Assembly: GCF_949628265.1 (NCBI RefSeq)
Contig: NC_088787.1
Coordinates: forward strand, 12,824,501 to 12,888,500
Length of the DNA: 64,000 nt
Source of the DNA: Cloeon dipterum
Lineage: Eukaryota; Arthropoda; Insecta; Ephemeroptera; Baetidae
Reading direction: 5' to 3'
In this document: positions 7,350 to 22,300 of the stretch, piece after piece
Position numbering within the stretch: the stretch's first letter is position 1
Layout of the letters: every line of letters starts with the position of its first letter
The notes under the pieces: model-generated
Seen by the model: only the letters and a program-made list of their open reading frames with translations
What the model was told of the DNA's origin: nothing
Database searches by the model: none
Made by a program: the position numbers and the translations under genes

Positions 7350-10300
7350 GTGAGTACCTAATTTCTTTTTTCGATCTAACGGATCTAAAAAATTTTCTCT
7401 GGCATCAAAATAGTTTCAAAGCTGAAAATTAGAATTTCACGTAAAAAATTTTCCGTCTCACCGAGGAAAATAATCTGTCTTCTTGAGCACCGCGTGGTTG
7501 CCTACGTGCTCAACGCCCGCTCCTTTGTACCTCAACGCATTATTATTTTCCCGGCGAACACGCCGTTAGGAAGAAAATTCCTCTTTTCAAAAGCAAATAA
7601 TCGGATCAGGCAGCAAACAAATCTGGATTTCTGCACTTTGAAGTCTGAAAGATTCCACGCTACGTGGCTGCCACAAAGGAAGCAAAATTCGGCAGGCTTC
7701 ACCGTGTCAGCTCTGCAGCTTTGTGCGAATTTCGACCGAGCATTCCGTATTGATCAAAACCAACGTGCCCAATAAACGTGCAAGCCCATTTTTCGCCCCC
7801 AGATCACGCGGGGAGCAAAACAAAGGACGCCATTCACTCACCGTCACCGCGTGCAGATGATTTGGATGTGCGGGTGAGTGTTTGCCGGATCCAGTGGGAA
7901 GTGATAAAGTGGCCTCAAACGCTCATCAAAATATGGAAAATTATCGACCAAATTCATGTATAAGTTAAAAATCTTAAAAATATTAGCAGATTGGACCAAG
8001 AATGGGATTTTGGGTAATAATGAATTAATTAAGTCCGTGAAGTTAATCTGGAACTTTCTGTAGTGGCCAAGTATAAAATATAAATTTAGTTAAATTTTGA
8101 GACACGCGTTTAAATTTGATACTTTGGCAGTAGCGCGGCGATGTTCGTCTTGAGAGGAACAAATCTACCTGCGTCCGCCGTCCGCCAGTGTGGCGACGGC
8201 AAAATCACCGATTGAAACTAAACAACGGGGCGGTATCCATCAAGATTCCGTTCGGACGTCGCGAAATTTTCGAGTCTGCGTGCGAATTAGTCTTGTGCGT
8301 GGCACCGAAAATAGCCGGATTGGCACCTTTGTCGCCAGCGTCGCGTTGTCTGCTCAAAAGCCAAGAAAGAGATCTGTTTAGTTTCTGCTTGCGTCGCGCG
8401 AGTACCTGCCGCTGCTCTTCGTAGCCCTTTTTGAATGAGCCAGGTGATAATCGTGTTGTTAATTACTCCTGCTAGCCTCTGTCTTTGTTCTCGGCGCGCC
8501 CTTTGACAAATTCGAGAGTTGGTTCTTGGCAACAGCGGCCGCCTTTGTCACTGCCGGCCCTATTCATTATTTCACGGCCGAGAAGAGACTGAAATCTCTA
8601 ATCGTCTGTGCTTATTGTTAGACATAATCGGTTTCAAATAATCATTCATTTAATAGCTTCATTATCCGTGGAAAACCCGTCAATTTCTTAGAATAAAATT
8701 TTTACGGGTTTAATTTTTTTTTTAAACAAATCTTAAAGCACTTTCAAACGCTGTTGGCAATTACTTTGATTTTCGTCACGATCTATCCGGCCTTTTAGCT
8801 TTAAAAAGTTTTAAGGATTGAATTTAGAGTAAAGTACATACAAGTGATCCTTCTCCTCGAGCCCACGTGCAAGTGTTTATGCTTTTTTGCCGCGTCGTTC
8901 TCTCCAAGTGGCCGCTGGTTGGTGGTGTGGGAGCCGCAGCACGTCCCGTCCACTGCCCGTCTGTCATGCCCGAAATTTATTATTCCCAGCAGCGCGGAGT
9001 GGGCGGTGACGTCACTTGAAGCGCCGTTACTCGCGGCTCCAGCGCAGTCGAAAAGTCAGCGCCATGGACAGGGACGACGAGGAAGTCACCCTGCTGCTCA
9101 CCCTGCGCTCCTCGCCCTGCAACAAACTCTTCAGTCCGCTCACGGCCTGCGTCAACAACAATAATTACCAACAGAGTGGCGACCGACGCCAGAGACACAC
9201 TCCGTCTAACTGGCAGGTACAACTGGCAACTTTTTAAGAAAGTCGAGCTGGGAAATTACACTCTGATTCTGTCGATTGATGATTTTAAAGCTTAAAATGT
9301 GATTTTCCCTTGAAACTAACTAAGTGTCGTTTAACCCCAGAGTTTTTAGTTAATTCAAATCAAATTAATCTGCCAAATCCATGTCAAGCATTTGAAACCC
9401 GTGCTCACTCATTGTCAGGTCTGCATTTTTACGCTCAGGTAGCGTTCGAGCCCGGCACGCGGGTGTTCAGAACGCCGTCGGCGCCGCAGTCGACGCCGTC
9501 GCCTCCGGAGGGCAGGTGGGCACCACAACCACCCGTTCGACGCAACAAACCACCCCTGCGTCCTCCACGGAGGCCTTCCTTAGACAGGACGCCCTCATGG
9601 GAACTCGGCAGTGCCTGTGAGGTACAGCAAACGCCCCTAACGAACAAAGTTTGAATTCTAACACTCATCTTGCATGACGTGAAATGCGATTGTTAAAATT
9701 CACCTCGACGTATTCAATATCAAGTCAACCCTTTAAACACACCAAGCCCTCAAGTCGAATCAATATATTATACGTTCCCACTTCTGGAGCATGACTGTTT
9801 TAATTACTATTATAAACACATGGGATTGCGACACTTTGGGATTTGGTGTAACGATTTCCAGAGCCGATCCGCGAATTGCTCTAATGTGCGTCTCATATAT
9901 ATTTGTTGTTGCGACGTCTTGACGTCTTCTCGAGTAATTAACTGGAACGAAATTTAATTTCCTCCGAGTGTTTTGTTCCTTAAATGGCTTCGCAGAGAGC
10001 GAGAAGCTGTTTGCTCTGTTCCATTTAGGAGTGTGTCCGCATTTCCCGCTTTATTATTATTGCTCTCAGCATGAGGCTGACAAAGAGCGATTCGCCGCTT
10101 AAAGCCGCACATTTTCCTGACACGCTTTCCATCTTAGCGCGAAATGAAGGAAAATTCCAGGAAAATCCATTCCTCCAGAAATATTATTTTGATTCAAGCT
10201 TGAAAGCACTTGAGGCAGATTTGCAACAATAACACAAATCCAACTAAAACAAAGATTAAAGAGGAATAATACTGCGTAACCCAAGAAAAGTCTTGTTCCC

Positions 10301-13300
10301 TAACATAAAAAAATCGCTTAATGAGTTGAGCTATGGCCAAAACTGACCCAAGTTGCGCGGCAATTTTTGAACAAAATCCGAGAAACACTTTTTCCCTATT
10401 AATTGCCACGTGGTACCAATAAAATAATAAATTAGACCGTGTCAGATAAAAAATCACTTAAAAAATTGAATTTGATGATCACACACACACTTAAAAATTC
10501 AGGCCATAAAAATGCTGCTCGTGGAGCGCGGAGAATAGCGCAGCGGTGCAGTGTTTGAAAAATCTTTCTGTGTTTCGCAACAGTGTCCCTGCCAAAATTC
10601 ATGCACCTTTTTTATATTGCGATAGGATTTGGTATCTACAACATGAAAAATATCAAGCAATACGAAATCTTGAAAGGAAACAAAGCAAAATCTGTATTAT
10701 TAATGTAGCTTGACCGTCTTTTGGTTATTTTATTTTATATTCAAGTCAATCGACCGCCTACTAAATTAAACCAATTCCGATAAATTTCAGTTTTCCTCCA
10801 TCTAATGGATAGTGGGGATTGCCTGCATAAAAAGCCTAAATTTATTTAAGTTAAGCAAGGGATCCACTAAATGAATTCATATATTGCAAAAATCAGTCAA
10901 GCCTTATTTAGTTATGTTTATGTCCCTATTAATACCGATGTATTCGTTTCCTTCTTCTAAAAATCAAAGGGAATGAAGGCAAAAGCAGCTCAGGGGAAAA
11001 AAGACAGCTTTGTTAGCGAAGCGAACTGCCGTCGGGAAAGATTGTTGTTTGCCTGTGGGCGGCATTTAATAGCCAATTAAAGGTCTGCAGGAATGAATTG
11101 ATCGAGCGATTTTCCGCTGTTCGAAACGCCACTTTGATATGTAGTTCGTTGGTTGACCACTCTAGGAAGATAAACAAATGATCACCGCCGTCGCGAGATG
11201 GAGCATCTGGAGCTGCTATAAATATTCCAGAGAGCTTAAGAAGCACCAAAAGAGCACTTTGAATACGTAATATTACTCACAGGGAAATTTTAAAGTGGAT
11301 ATCTTTGTCTCTCCACTTAAAAGAGCCACTCTTTGGTTTCAAAAACTAACTTGACTCAATTGTCCAAACAGGAAACGGCAAAATAATTTACTGCTGGAAT
11401 TTTTAAAGTTGCTTTTGTAAATTCAAAAGCAGTAAAAAATGTTTATCCGAATTAAAGACTTCTTTGTTTGTGGCTCCTGTGGTTTTTGCTGCGTTTATCA
11501 ATTAAGTCCAATTGATCGCTGCTGCCGAAGTGATCGACCGCACTTGGATCCATTTGAAAAAGGCTGCACCGACTGCTACTGACTGAGAGGGAGTCTGCAG
11601 CTTAATTGAGTTTCTCTCGCAACGCACGTTCAGATGCGTCTCGCGCGTGACACAAATGTGACGCGTGAGCATTATTTGACAGGCAGCCTCCCAACTTCGG
11701 AAAATGTGTAATTTTGGATCGCTTCCCAAATTCAATTTACACATAAACGACGTGGAACGATATTCATATCAAAATAGGCAGGAAAAACTCACGGAAAATG
11801 CCAAAACGTATGGAAAATTGCAATCAAGCACTAACACACAAAAATAGTTTGATGGATTGGTGAAATTAAAACACGGACATAAAATAGAAATTAATATTTA
11901 TGAACTTATTTATGAACTTTTACAGCAATAACAGTGGACTAAATTTGAATTGAACTTGAATTAAAGACTACAGCCGAGTGAGAGCACGTGATAATTGAAT
12001 TCCAAGAAACTATAGTCCATTGTTTCTACGTCGCGCGGTGAAGATTCAAGTGTAAATTAGTGAGACGAGGAGGCGACGATGGATCTTGGCTGCCACTTAT
12101 TTGTCTGCTCACTCTCACAATCAGCAGTGAGTTCAATTTCAATTCATCAGGAAGGAGGCGGCTGCTGCGGCTGGGAATGCAGCGCAAGGCACAAAGCACA
12201 TTCCTAAAATACGCTCCAGCGGCGACGACGGCCGAAAAAAGGGTCAGAAGGACCGAGTGCAGGCACGTGGGCTGCCAATTTTTTTCCTGGGATCGTGCGG
12301 ATGAAAAATTGACATCAAAGTAACATAAAGGTAGCGGATTTTTTTTAACTTTCGGTTTAAATCCGATGGATCTTTAAAATTGGTTTCAATAAATAAAACT
12401 AAATTTGAACACGCGATCATTTTTGCCTATTTGGCGCATCAGTGGAATCGATTATTTGCACGCAAAGAGCAGAGGCATGCGGGAGATGCTTTTGCTAGAG
12501 GCAATTTTGCGTCTAACGAGTCCTTTAAGGCCGTTTTTGGCAAGTGACCCTCCCTCCCTGCGCCTCGCGGAAAAGAAACCCGAGAGCGGCTTTTAGGTCT
12601 CAAGAGGCTGTAAAATTGCAGCCTTCCACCAGAATAGCTGCCAATATTCTGAAAGCCTCAATTTCGCAAGCACAGAGTTTGATCGTTTTTTGCTTTTTAC
12701 GGACCCTCCTATTTATCAAGAAATATTTTTCTCTTATTATACGCGTGCAGGCTGTTGTTATTTAAGTGATTTAACCAGTTCTGACTCTCATAATTACCAC
12801 ATCGACTTTTGCTCACATAACGTTGATAAGTAATTGTACACCAATGAGAAAAAATGCTTTTATACAGAATTTCGTATTGTTGACATTGAACGGACATTTT
12901 TAAATACTCCCCTGCAACTAATTTATGGTTCAGTTTTGAATAAATAATAGTCTTCATGTTCAGGGTTTGCAACGGAAATTTATTCCTGATGACTTTTAGA
13001 GAGAATCAAAGTCAGTTTACACGTTGCTCGCAAATGAAAAGTTTGTTCTGGTGGGAATCGCAAGGGTCATCCACGAGTCTTCCCTCGGATCCGATTCCAA
13101 CGCAGGTTTGGTGGCCGTCACCAAAGTTGTCTGGCTGTCCCCTTTCTTTGTCCCAGAGGGTGCTTTCCTTCTGCAGGTCAGTACCGTCGAGCCACTTAAA
13201 CTGTCCAAGTGGCTGATTGGCGTCGGACGCGGACACCCAGTACGTGTCTGGTTAATTCAACGCGTGAATAATTAATTTGATTCATTGTTTAGAAATACTA

Positions 13301-16300
13301 CAGGATTCTCCTTTATCTGAGAGGTGCGAGTTCAGGTTCTCGAGTTCCGCCTCCGACATCAGGGTGGCCAAATGCATGTTGTTCTTCTCACAAAACTTCT
13401 TGGCCTCAGTCCAGTTTCCCTAAAAGACGTATTAGTGGGGATTGTTTATGTCTAACTTTATTGAGCAGAAACTGTCGCGTTGAACTCGAAATAGTAACTC
13501 TTCCCGTTGAGTGTGAGCAGGGCCAGTTTGATTTCCTCCTCGTCATCATTGGTCGCGTTGCACGGCTGATTCCTCAGCTGCTCCAGCTGGCTCACGAGGG
13601 TTCTCGTCTTCTCCGTGGCATTAGCCGCATCCTGGAAGAATATTGGTTTTTAATTTACTCAAATAGATATTAGGAGCACAGCGATAATAAAAAATAACTG
13701 TTTTCACATTCTTGAAAATGGTCACAGTTTTTGCAAACACTTGCTCTTACAAACTAGATAATGAAAACCGCGGGCGTGCGCTTGGGAAGTAAGGCCTGAT
13801 ATCAAATAATGAGAATGCATCCATCCAAAAATGGGCGAGTAACTGCAGGTCAATTTCAGAGAATTAAAGAGGATTAATGCTGCTAAATCCTGGAAAATGC
13901 TTGTTGCCAATGCATGTCTTAAGTAGCAGTGTACATTTTTGAGGGAAGTGGTAGCAAAGTTAGCATGCTTTTCAAATGGTGAGTACTGTCTCCTTATTTG
14001 ATATCCTATTTTATTTCACAACAAAGGAGTTTCCTAAAAGGTTTCATTCGCGGTATGATAGACATCAAAATCTGCCAAGAAAATGTGCTCAAGCGCTGTA
14101 AATTTAGGATAAAATTTGAAAAAAATTGAATTTTTACTGTAGATAGGTCCTTTTTTGCAAATTGTATTGCAAATTGTATATCGATTGGAAACGGAGGAAT
14201 GACTTATTAGACATCTTCAAATTTTGTAGAGTATATTCGAACCGTTAGTGCAACGCTGAGTCTGGCTTGCAAATCTCTTTTCTCCAAGTCACTCTCATTC
14301 TTCACTCGCTGCAGCTCGATTTCCAAGTGTCTGTCTTCGTTGAGTGCTTCAACCAGGGTCTGTGGAATCAAAACCTGACCCGAGATAAGTCAAATATAAC
14401 CAGAGACTGACCCTGACGCTAGTCTCCAGCTGCGAGCTGCTGTCCCGGCGGCACGCGGCGATCGTCCTGTTCAGCTTGTCGATCTCCTTCGTGAGCACCT
14501 CCAACGCATTCAACCTGTGCAGAAGTAGTATTAGAGGGGTTGCTGCTAAAGACACTTCTTGGCTCACCTGAGTGGCTCAAAGTACGAGGCAAACTCTTTC
14601 ACGCAAACAATAGGGCAAATCGGGGAGTCGGCCGCGCTAGGGTCGCCGGCCAAAAGCGCCAAAAGCACGAGCAGCACGCACCACCGCATTATCTGAATCG
14701 AGATTTGCAGCCGCTCCAGTGCTGCACATCCCTCTTTATTTGCCACACTGTGGTTGCCACATTCCGTTTTCCACACGGTTGCCTCTAGTTCGTTTTCAGA
14801 CGAGGACACCGAGCGTTTCACAGATAATTGTTGGCGTTATATAGTCTCCATTGTTGGAAAACGTCAAACCCCGTTGGAAGGGACGGAAAACTGGTGGAGT
14901 TAAGTTGTGTGGGTCTCGTGGCAGCCACAAATCCATTCACTGCAAGAAACACAACACTGATCTATTTTTCAAAGCAATTCAGCTATTTTGATATGGTTGC
15001 AGTCTAAAAATAGATTGATCTCGGCTCGACATGGAATTGCGCACGTCGCATTGTGTTTATTAATAGCCTCTCTATTTAAATAGACGATATTGAAAAGTGC
15101 TACAGTTTCAATGTCGTTTAAGATAATATTAAAATTGTTTCATTCATCGCTTCTCTATATCAAAATGAACTTTGTTCATTACAAAACAGATGAACGGCTG
15201 TAAAAGTTGGTGTCATGGTGAGGTAAGAAACTGAATCTGCAGAATCTGGTGCAGTCTGTGTTCTTGTGCTGCTGGCGATTTGATTGCTCTCTGCTCTTTC
15301 TCGCCTGAAAGCTCCTTACGTGACTTTATTACCTCAGTCAGACGTGCGCGCGCGGTGGCGGCTTTCAAGTCGCTTCGCGAGCGACACAATACGAAAAATT
15401 GTGATGCCTTTCCCTGCTCGCTAAAAGCCGCGCGCACTGCGGTAATTGCTGAATTGTGTCGGCAGGCACAAAATGCCGTTCGCCCTCGGCCCACTCGAAA
15501 CGAACCCCCTTTTCGATGGGAAAATGACAATAAATAACGTCAATTCGATGCGAAATGGCAATAAAAAGATCAATAGAATTCAAGTCCAACTCAACTTACT
15601 CCATTTTTGGCTTTTTGAACTATTTCCGAATTAAGGAATATTTTATGCGGTGGTGATGAAATGTGCTGCTTAATTAGAAAAGTTGCGTTGGAACAAAAAC
15701 GCTGCGAACGCAGTTTTTCAAGCCGCAGTGTCCGATGTAAAAAAGAAAATAAATGAGTCCGTCGTCGGTGTGTAATATGCGTCCAGGGGGAAAAATTGGT
15801 GTAAAAAAGCGTCGCTCCACGTGCAGAAACGTAAACAAAAGGCCTTCTCTCTGGTTCATCCCCTCTCCGGTGCCTGGCTGCTCGCGGCTGGAGCCAAAGG
15901 AGAAGAGAAGAAATTGGACGATGATGAGTACGATGACGCGCGAGGGTCGCCCCCTTTCCTCACTGAAAATATTTTGCACGTCTTCGTTAATATTTTTTAG
16001 CAATAAAAATTAATCAATTTTCAAATTTGAATTTTCTTCTGTCCCGACGGCACCTTGACCTGTGACCTCGTGGAAAAACTAAGTGACTATATTAAGTACT
16101 CAACGAGACGAGTACGTTGTTTAGGTTTTATTGGAGACTATCGATTTGCCTGAAGCAAAAACATGACTTTTTTTAAAACCACCCAAAGTTCCGGGGGGGA
16201 TGGAGGTTGGATCGTGCCTTGGAAAATTTCGGAGCCTCAGGAAAAGGGGCTCAAAATTTCAGGCAAATCTGCTGACCCCTGGTAACAGCAGGTTTCACTT

Positions 16301-19300
16301 CAGATATTATTGCGCAATTGCTTTAAATCAACAACAAGTCTCAGTGAAGTTTTTTTTCAAATTTAGAAGATATATCAAATTTTCTGCATCTTGAAAATCC
16401 ATCCTCAAGCAGGGTTGCATTTTCTTACCACCCGGTTTTTTTCATTACTGATTTTTACCATTCAATTTTCATCATTTTTTTGCATCTAGAAATTAACTTT
16501 TCCATTTTTACCCTATCTAAATATTCTAAATCTAAGATTTGCGGTCGGACTGGTCAAAATTTCCTCTTCTGTTCAGATTTTTCCTTTAAATCGCCATTTT
16601 CTGCCTATACTTCTCTTAACATTTCTTCAGACAATTTTTCAAGTCGAGGTCATGAGCTTAAAATTAGAAATTTTTTGAAAACTGAGATGCAAACATTGCC
16701 TGCAAGTAACTGGTAAAAATTTAAAAAAAACAGGTTGTACTTTTACAATTAAGTATTAAAAAATGCGGTGTCTTTGCAACCCTGTCCTCAAGTGCTGACC
16801 TTTTAACGTAGATTGAATTTCCTGTTCAAAGAGACGAAGCTCGGGAAACCCGTTTTCAAGAGTTTCTGAGATATTAATTCTTGTGTTGACTGCAACTTTG
16901 CTTTTCACTCCTGTTTAACTTGCCAAAAACGTATTAAATACGACTAGATTGGTTTGGTAATAATTGAAAATAAAGCAATCAACCAAGTGGTGAACAATGC
17001 TTGCTTAGAAACTCTAGATAAATAATCTATTTGATAGGCTCTCGAGTTTGAAAATCTGATTAATTGTCAGCTATTGTCACGGAGATGCCCAAAATGCGAA
17101 CAAGTGTATTTGCTTTGATATCAGCCCTCCAAATGAATTTGTGAACTCGTGAATCTTATTCAAGTGCTACAATATAGAAAAAGCTAGATACCAAAAACTA
17201 AATTGAAAATTGAGTATTCGTCAAACATCTGCCTGTATACAGCACAATAAACGTGAATTGTTTCTGGAAGCATTTTAAAAATCCAAGTTGATTGTTTTGC
17301 TCATAGAACAATTAACAAAGTACTGGCACTATTTAAAATGAAAATGAGTTTTTGGGAAAAAATAATATTTGAAACAAAAAAAAGTTTCTCGTCTTTTGGG
17401 GCCGGACAGGGCGGCCCCGGCAGATGGCTTTGGGATGATGCGAGCCAGCGTCTCTCCTCCGCTCTAAAATTAGCCTGGGCGACGCGAGGGGCCAGCGAGC
17501 GAGTGTCTGCAGTCGAGGCCAAGGATGCGGGACAAGCAGCTGCAGCGGGGCCGCGGCGCCGCCGTCAGCCTGCCACCGCCGCCTCCGCTGCCCAACCGCG
17601 AGATGCTGCTGCAGGGGGGCCGCCCGCCCCCGGGACCCCAGCACTCGGCTCGCGGCATCCTTAACTCGTACTTCCGCGACGAACGACGCCAACCGTCCGC
17701 CGCCTCCGCCGCCACCGTTTCGACCGCCTCCGCCTGGCGATACGCCGGTATGACAAATGCACCTGCCGCCTCCGCCGCGTGCAACAGTTTACTCCGACGC
17801 CTCCGTGGAAAGTGTTCGTTCGGTCCCTCGCCGTGACCTAGTTCAGTGCGAATATGTATTTTAAAATTGGTTCAACGACACCAACAGGTTTAAGAAACCT
17901 TCCTAATTTTTGGATAGTATTTATATACATTTTTGCCAGCGCTATTACAAACATTTGAATTAATTTTGGGTCCCTCAAGCCAATCTTTTTTATTGAAAGT
18001 TTTGATTAATAGCAATAGCAAAAAGATATGCAATGAAATTAATAACAACAATAAAGTAAACGATGGCAGTGAAATTTTTCGTATCGAGGTTGGGAAATTA
18101 ATTTTAATACTATTCTTTTGTACACAAAAAGCAGACCTTTTTATTATTTTGGTAGTTTTTTCTCCATCAGGTGCTCCTCATTATTAAAATTTTGCTTCTG
18201 AGGTATTTCAAATATCAGATTATTCAAATTTTTTTAAGATTTTGCACTTTTCAAACCTCGTTGGTATCAGGAATTATGTAATAATTTCAAACTGATCCAA
18301 ATAATTCATGATGCTCTCATAAAATCGTGTTCAAAACCTCTACCCATATCTTTTCTCAATATGAAAAAGCTGTAATATAACTCTAGCGCAAGAGTAAGCT
18401 GCTTAAAAATATTCTGCATTCTCCCCAAGTTTTGGCTTTGCTAATCGTTAACGAGTGCGTGAGAAGAATGCTGGTGATGGAATTTTTAACTATCCACACA
18501 CATGAATTATTTAGTTTTTCATTTATGCTCCTCTCTCAACAGCGTTGCTGGCTTGTTACTCATCTTAATTTGTTTCGCTTCTCGGAATAGACGGTGGCTC
18601 TTAAATTCTTGAATTTATTATCTAATCCTTTTTTTTTTGCTCATTTTATCCCTGTCCGAGGACCGGAGGACCGGGAAGGGCGCGCACTGAACTAGCACGA
18701 ATGCTGAAACCCGAGTCCCAATAACACCGCGAACGGATAACATGGGCGCACCGGGCCGCACAGGGACCCAGCCCACTCAAGGGCCACTTGCCTCCGCACC
18801 GAGGACTGCATTGAAACGCTAGACATTCGTCCCGTGAAGCCAAATCACGCATGCTGGAAAGGTGCAAACCAGCAAGTAGCGAGTCGGCGCCGGTGCGCCT
18901 CCCAGCCCGTTGAGCAATTTGAGCAATTCGAGTCACTACAGTAACCACTTTTTGCCATTTCTGACATTGGGTAGCCAGTATTAGATCTCCCAACTGCTCA
19001 AATACCTCACATTGCTTTGACACTCCTGAGAGTGCCTTAACAATGCGAGCCAACGGGCTGGTCAAGCCAAACTAACAGAAAGCTAAGGTGCCGTGGTTAA
19101 AATTTGATATTTTACAAAATACGGGGTATATTTTAACGTTAGATTTGTGATTCCTGTTTGTTTTGAATTCGAGTTTCATAAACATAAAGAATCTATCGAT
19201 TTTTGTATGATTAATTTTATTTTCTCAAATAATGGACAATTTTCTTGCTGCTTAACACTTAAAATCATAATGCTCTTTGATCAAATGGATTTATTGCAGT

Positions 19301-22300
19301 TTACAAAAACGAAAACAGTTCTATAGGTCGCCTTAAAATTCCACTCAAAGGCAAACGAATTTGCTTAGGGAAGGAATGCACGAAAACGAGCCAATAAAAC
19401 TAATTGGTTCATTAGGTTACACGCTTTTTCTAATTAAACGCCCCCCCCCCCCCTAAAACGCATCGCGTTTTCCGCGAAACGATGCCGAGGCATTCTCCTC
19501 TAAGGTTGAATTACCGCCGTTTCTCGACTACTTTTCCCACGCGCACTTGATCTGCATTGAAACGATATTCTCGAGAGTCGTAAACTCCTATGGGAAAGGA
19601 ACAGAGAGCATAGCGTCTAGCGGCGGCTCCAATTCATTTCTGACGCGCGTCTCGCGGGGCAAATGGTCGTTGGACCCTAATAACAGCGACCCCCACGTGA
19701 CCTGCGAATCGCGCCAGAAAACAAAGTGGTTGGACAACGTCACGAGTGGTCGCAAACTAATTCATTTAATTAGGAAATTTCCGTTCTTTTTGTTAAGACC
19801 AAGCTTACAATTAACAAATAAATAGGAATGTGGTCGGTTAAATCATTTCTATATATCACAGTGAAAGAGGATTGATACTGCAAAATCCTGGAAATCCTTG
19901 TTGCCATCCCTTTGTATTCAGTTGAAGCCTAAATTTACCTAAATATAGCACTGTAAATTTTTGAGAAAAGTGGCTGCAAAGTTAGCACTGTCTCCTTACT
20001 TGAAACCTTATTTTATTTCACAACAAAGAGTCTCCCTAGAAGGTTTCACTCTCTGTCGGACAGATCTCGACGAGAGGAATGAAAATCTGCCAAGAAAATG
20101 TGGTCAAGCGCTGTAAATTTTGGAGAAAATTTAAAAAAATTGAATTTTTACTGTATATAGCAAGGTCCTTTTTTGATCATAGCAAATGTCAGAACAAATT
20201 GTTTATCGATTGCATCTAAACACTCAAATCGTTTTCAATTGTCTCCCTGCATGTATCAATCCACTTTAAACTTACAATTATTTGGACCAGATTTTTTTTT
20301 AAATATTCTGAATATTCTTTTTAAAAAAAAATGCTTAGCTATGTTGTCTTTTGTCGCAATGTATCCAACGGTGTGCGGCGCATGAGATAAATTCTCCTTT
20401 TAGCAAAATGAATCATGATTATTAATAGGAAAGCAGTGCACGCCATTTGAATAGCATACAAACTTTATGCTCGATCTGAATAACGCAGAATCAAGCTACT
20501 TATGAACTAGGAAATATATGCATATCTTTTTTTTCTAATTTTTAATAGATATTTAATACAAGCACTTTATTTATGAAGTGTCAATTTTTGGGTTTAGGAA
20601 TAAATGCTTCTTATTACGATTTTCGCACACGATTGAATTTGGTAAAAAGAAAAACTAAATTACACCTTTTTCGTGTAATTGTATCAATCCAAACGATGCC
20701 AGTATACAGATAAACTGTCGCTTTTTTAATAACAGCTTGAAAAAATTCATCAGTTTGGCAAATTGAAGATAAATCTCCAAAACTAGTGTATATTTAATCA
20801 TTTACTAGCGACACGCAATGAGCTTTTTGGTAAATTTTAAACTTGCCTTCAACCAACTTACATTTGCAAGTTTTTTACACTTATGCTGATTTTGGATTCA
20901 ATAGTTTTTTGAGAGAAGAGAAATTCTCTAGGAATTAGGATATTTTTCGTAAGCCAATCGCTGTTGGAACGATACAATTTTTTTAAAAAGTTACTGGCGT
21001 TTCTAACTTCAAGCATTTATTCTTCACGTCAAACGGAAGATTTGTTGTATCTAGAAAAGAGAGACCTGAATTTAAGGCAAAAACCTAAAACCTAAAAAAC
21101 GATTTATGGCACAACCAGTCAGCGCCTCTGATGTTCAAAATGTACCAAAACCTTTTATCATATTCCAGTTTCTCATTTTGGAAACCATCATTCACCAATG
21201 TCTGTTAGTCAGTCTTGCGGATGTCCAGCTCGGTGGCCATCTGGCAATCCTAGCCGTCCCCCTTCCATTCCATCAGCGCTTGACCCCATGAGTGGCGGTA
21301 AAAATTCCAAATCGACGGCCAGGCCACGGACGCGGACGCGACGCGTACCGTACACAAGGCATAAATAACGTACACTGTGTAAACTGTTCAAACTGTTGCA
21401 CGCGGCGGCGGAGGGAGCGGCGAGCGAGCGCGGGGTGTTTGGTTTTTGTTCACGTTCACCACGAATCGTTGGTTTGGTCGGTGCACGCAGGGGCCGACAA
21501 GTCGTCGACGGCGGTGGGGCCCGAGGGGGAGGGTCAGCAGCTCTCGAGCGGCGGCGAGCCCGACGAGGACGACGAAGAGGAGGAGGAAGCCGAGTCGACG
21601 CTCAAGGAGCGCGCCTGCTCGTCGGGCCGCCCCCAGGGCCGCCCCCGCGGCCGCCTCCAGTCGGACGACGACGACGACACCGACGAGGAGCTGTCCAGCT
21701 CAGCCGAACTGAGCTCGGCGTCGAGTCGCGGCGCCCCACGGCGCCGCCACTTCGTGCCATCGGCGCCGAGACCCGCGCACGCCACCAGGGCCACCGCCAC
21801 CGAAGGTGCCAAATTTATTTCTCTTTTGCTGTCCTTGAAGCATTCGATTATTTTAAGAGGTTGTAAATTTCAACATTTTAACTTTATCAGGTCGATCATG
21901 CACTTTTTTAATTGTAACCTGATAAGTTGACAGTTTTAATGCAATTTACTAAGAGTAACTAAACTGTTCTGAAATTACGCTCCTTAATACAGTGTTGTTT
22001 TCATTATTAAAATTGTAATATCTTTGAAATTTTCCTAACAATGCTATGTAATAAAAGTGTAGTTTCTTAAACTTACCTAAACCATGTTCAATATTCCATT
22101 TTAATTTTGCCAGCCTTAAATAATTTAAATTTAATTTGTCCTGCCAATTTTCCCATCAAAATCAGTTTGGAGACTTGCATTTGAAGTGGTGACAGCATTC
22201 GCGAGCAATTTCAGTCAGTGCGCGCGTCCGTCCGTCCGTCTGTTTTTTCTTGTCGGAAATCAGAAGAGACGGCCGGCTGCTATTCCTGGCCCGAATTTAT

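Larger units (their letters stand above)
17748..21490. other. Liprin-beta intron with SINE-like and family A repeats
   Basis: Holds the minus-oriented SINE candidate (18629-19063), a 13-C homopolymer (19441-19453) and family A copy 2. No exon supported. Confidence 0.5.

Noticed and set aside
9048-9164. Splicing of first exon A to an acceptor at 9047
   Set aside because: The resulting frame hits a stop (after LRQQQ) before the exon end, so exon 9064-9216 is better read as a separate start.
18646-19065. 139-codon minus-strand frame
   Set aside because: It lies entirely within SINE candidate copy 1 and is interrupted in copy 2, so it is not a host gene.
21396-21866. Alternative long frames over the acidic Liprin-beta exon
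   Set aside because: They give Arg/Gly-rich nonsense and do not agree in phase with the flanking exons.
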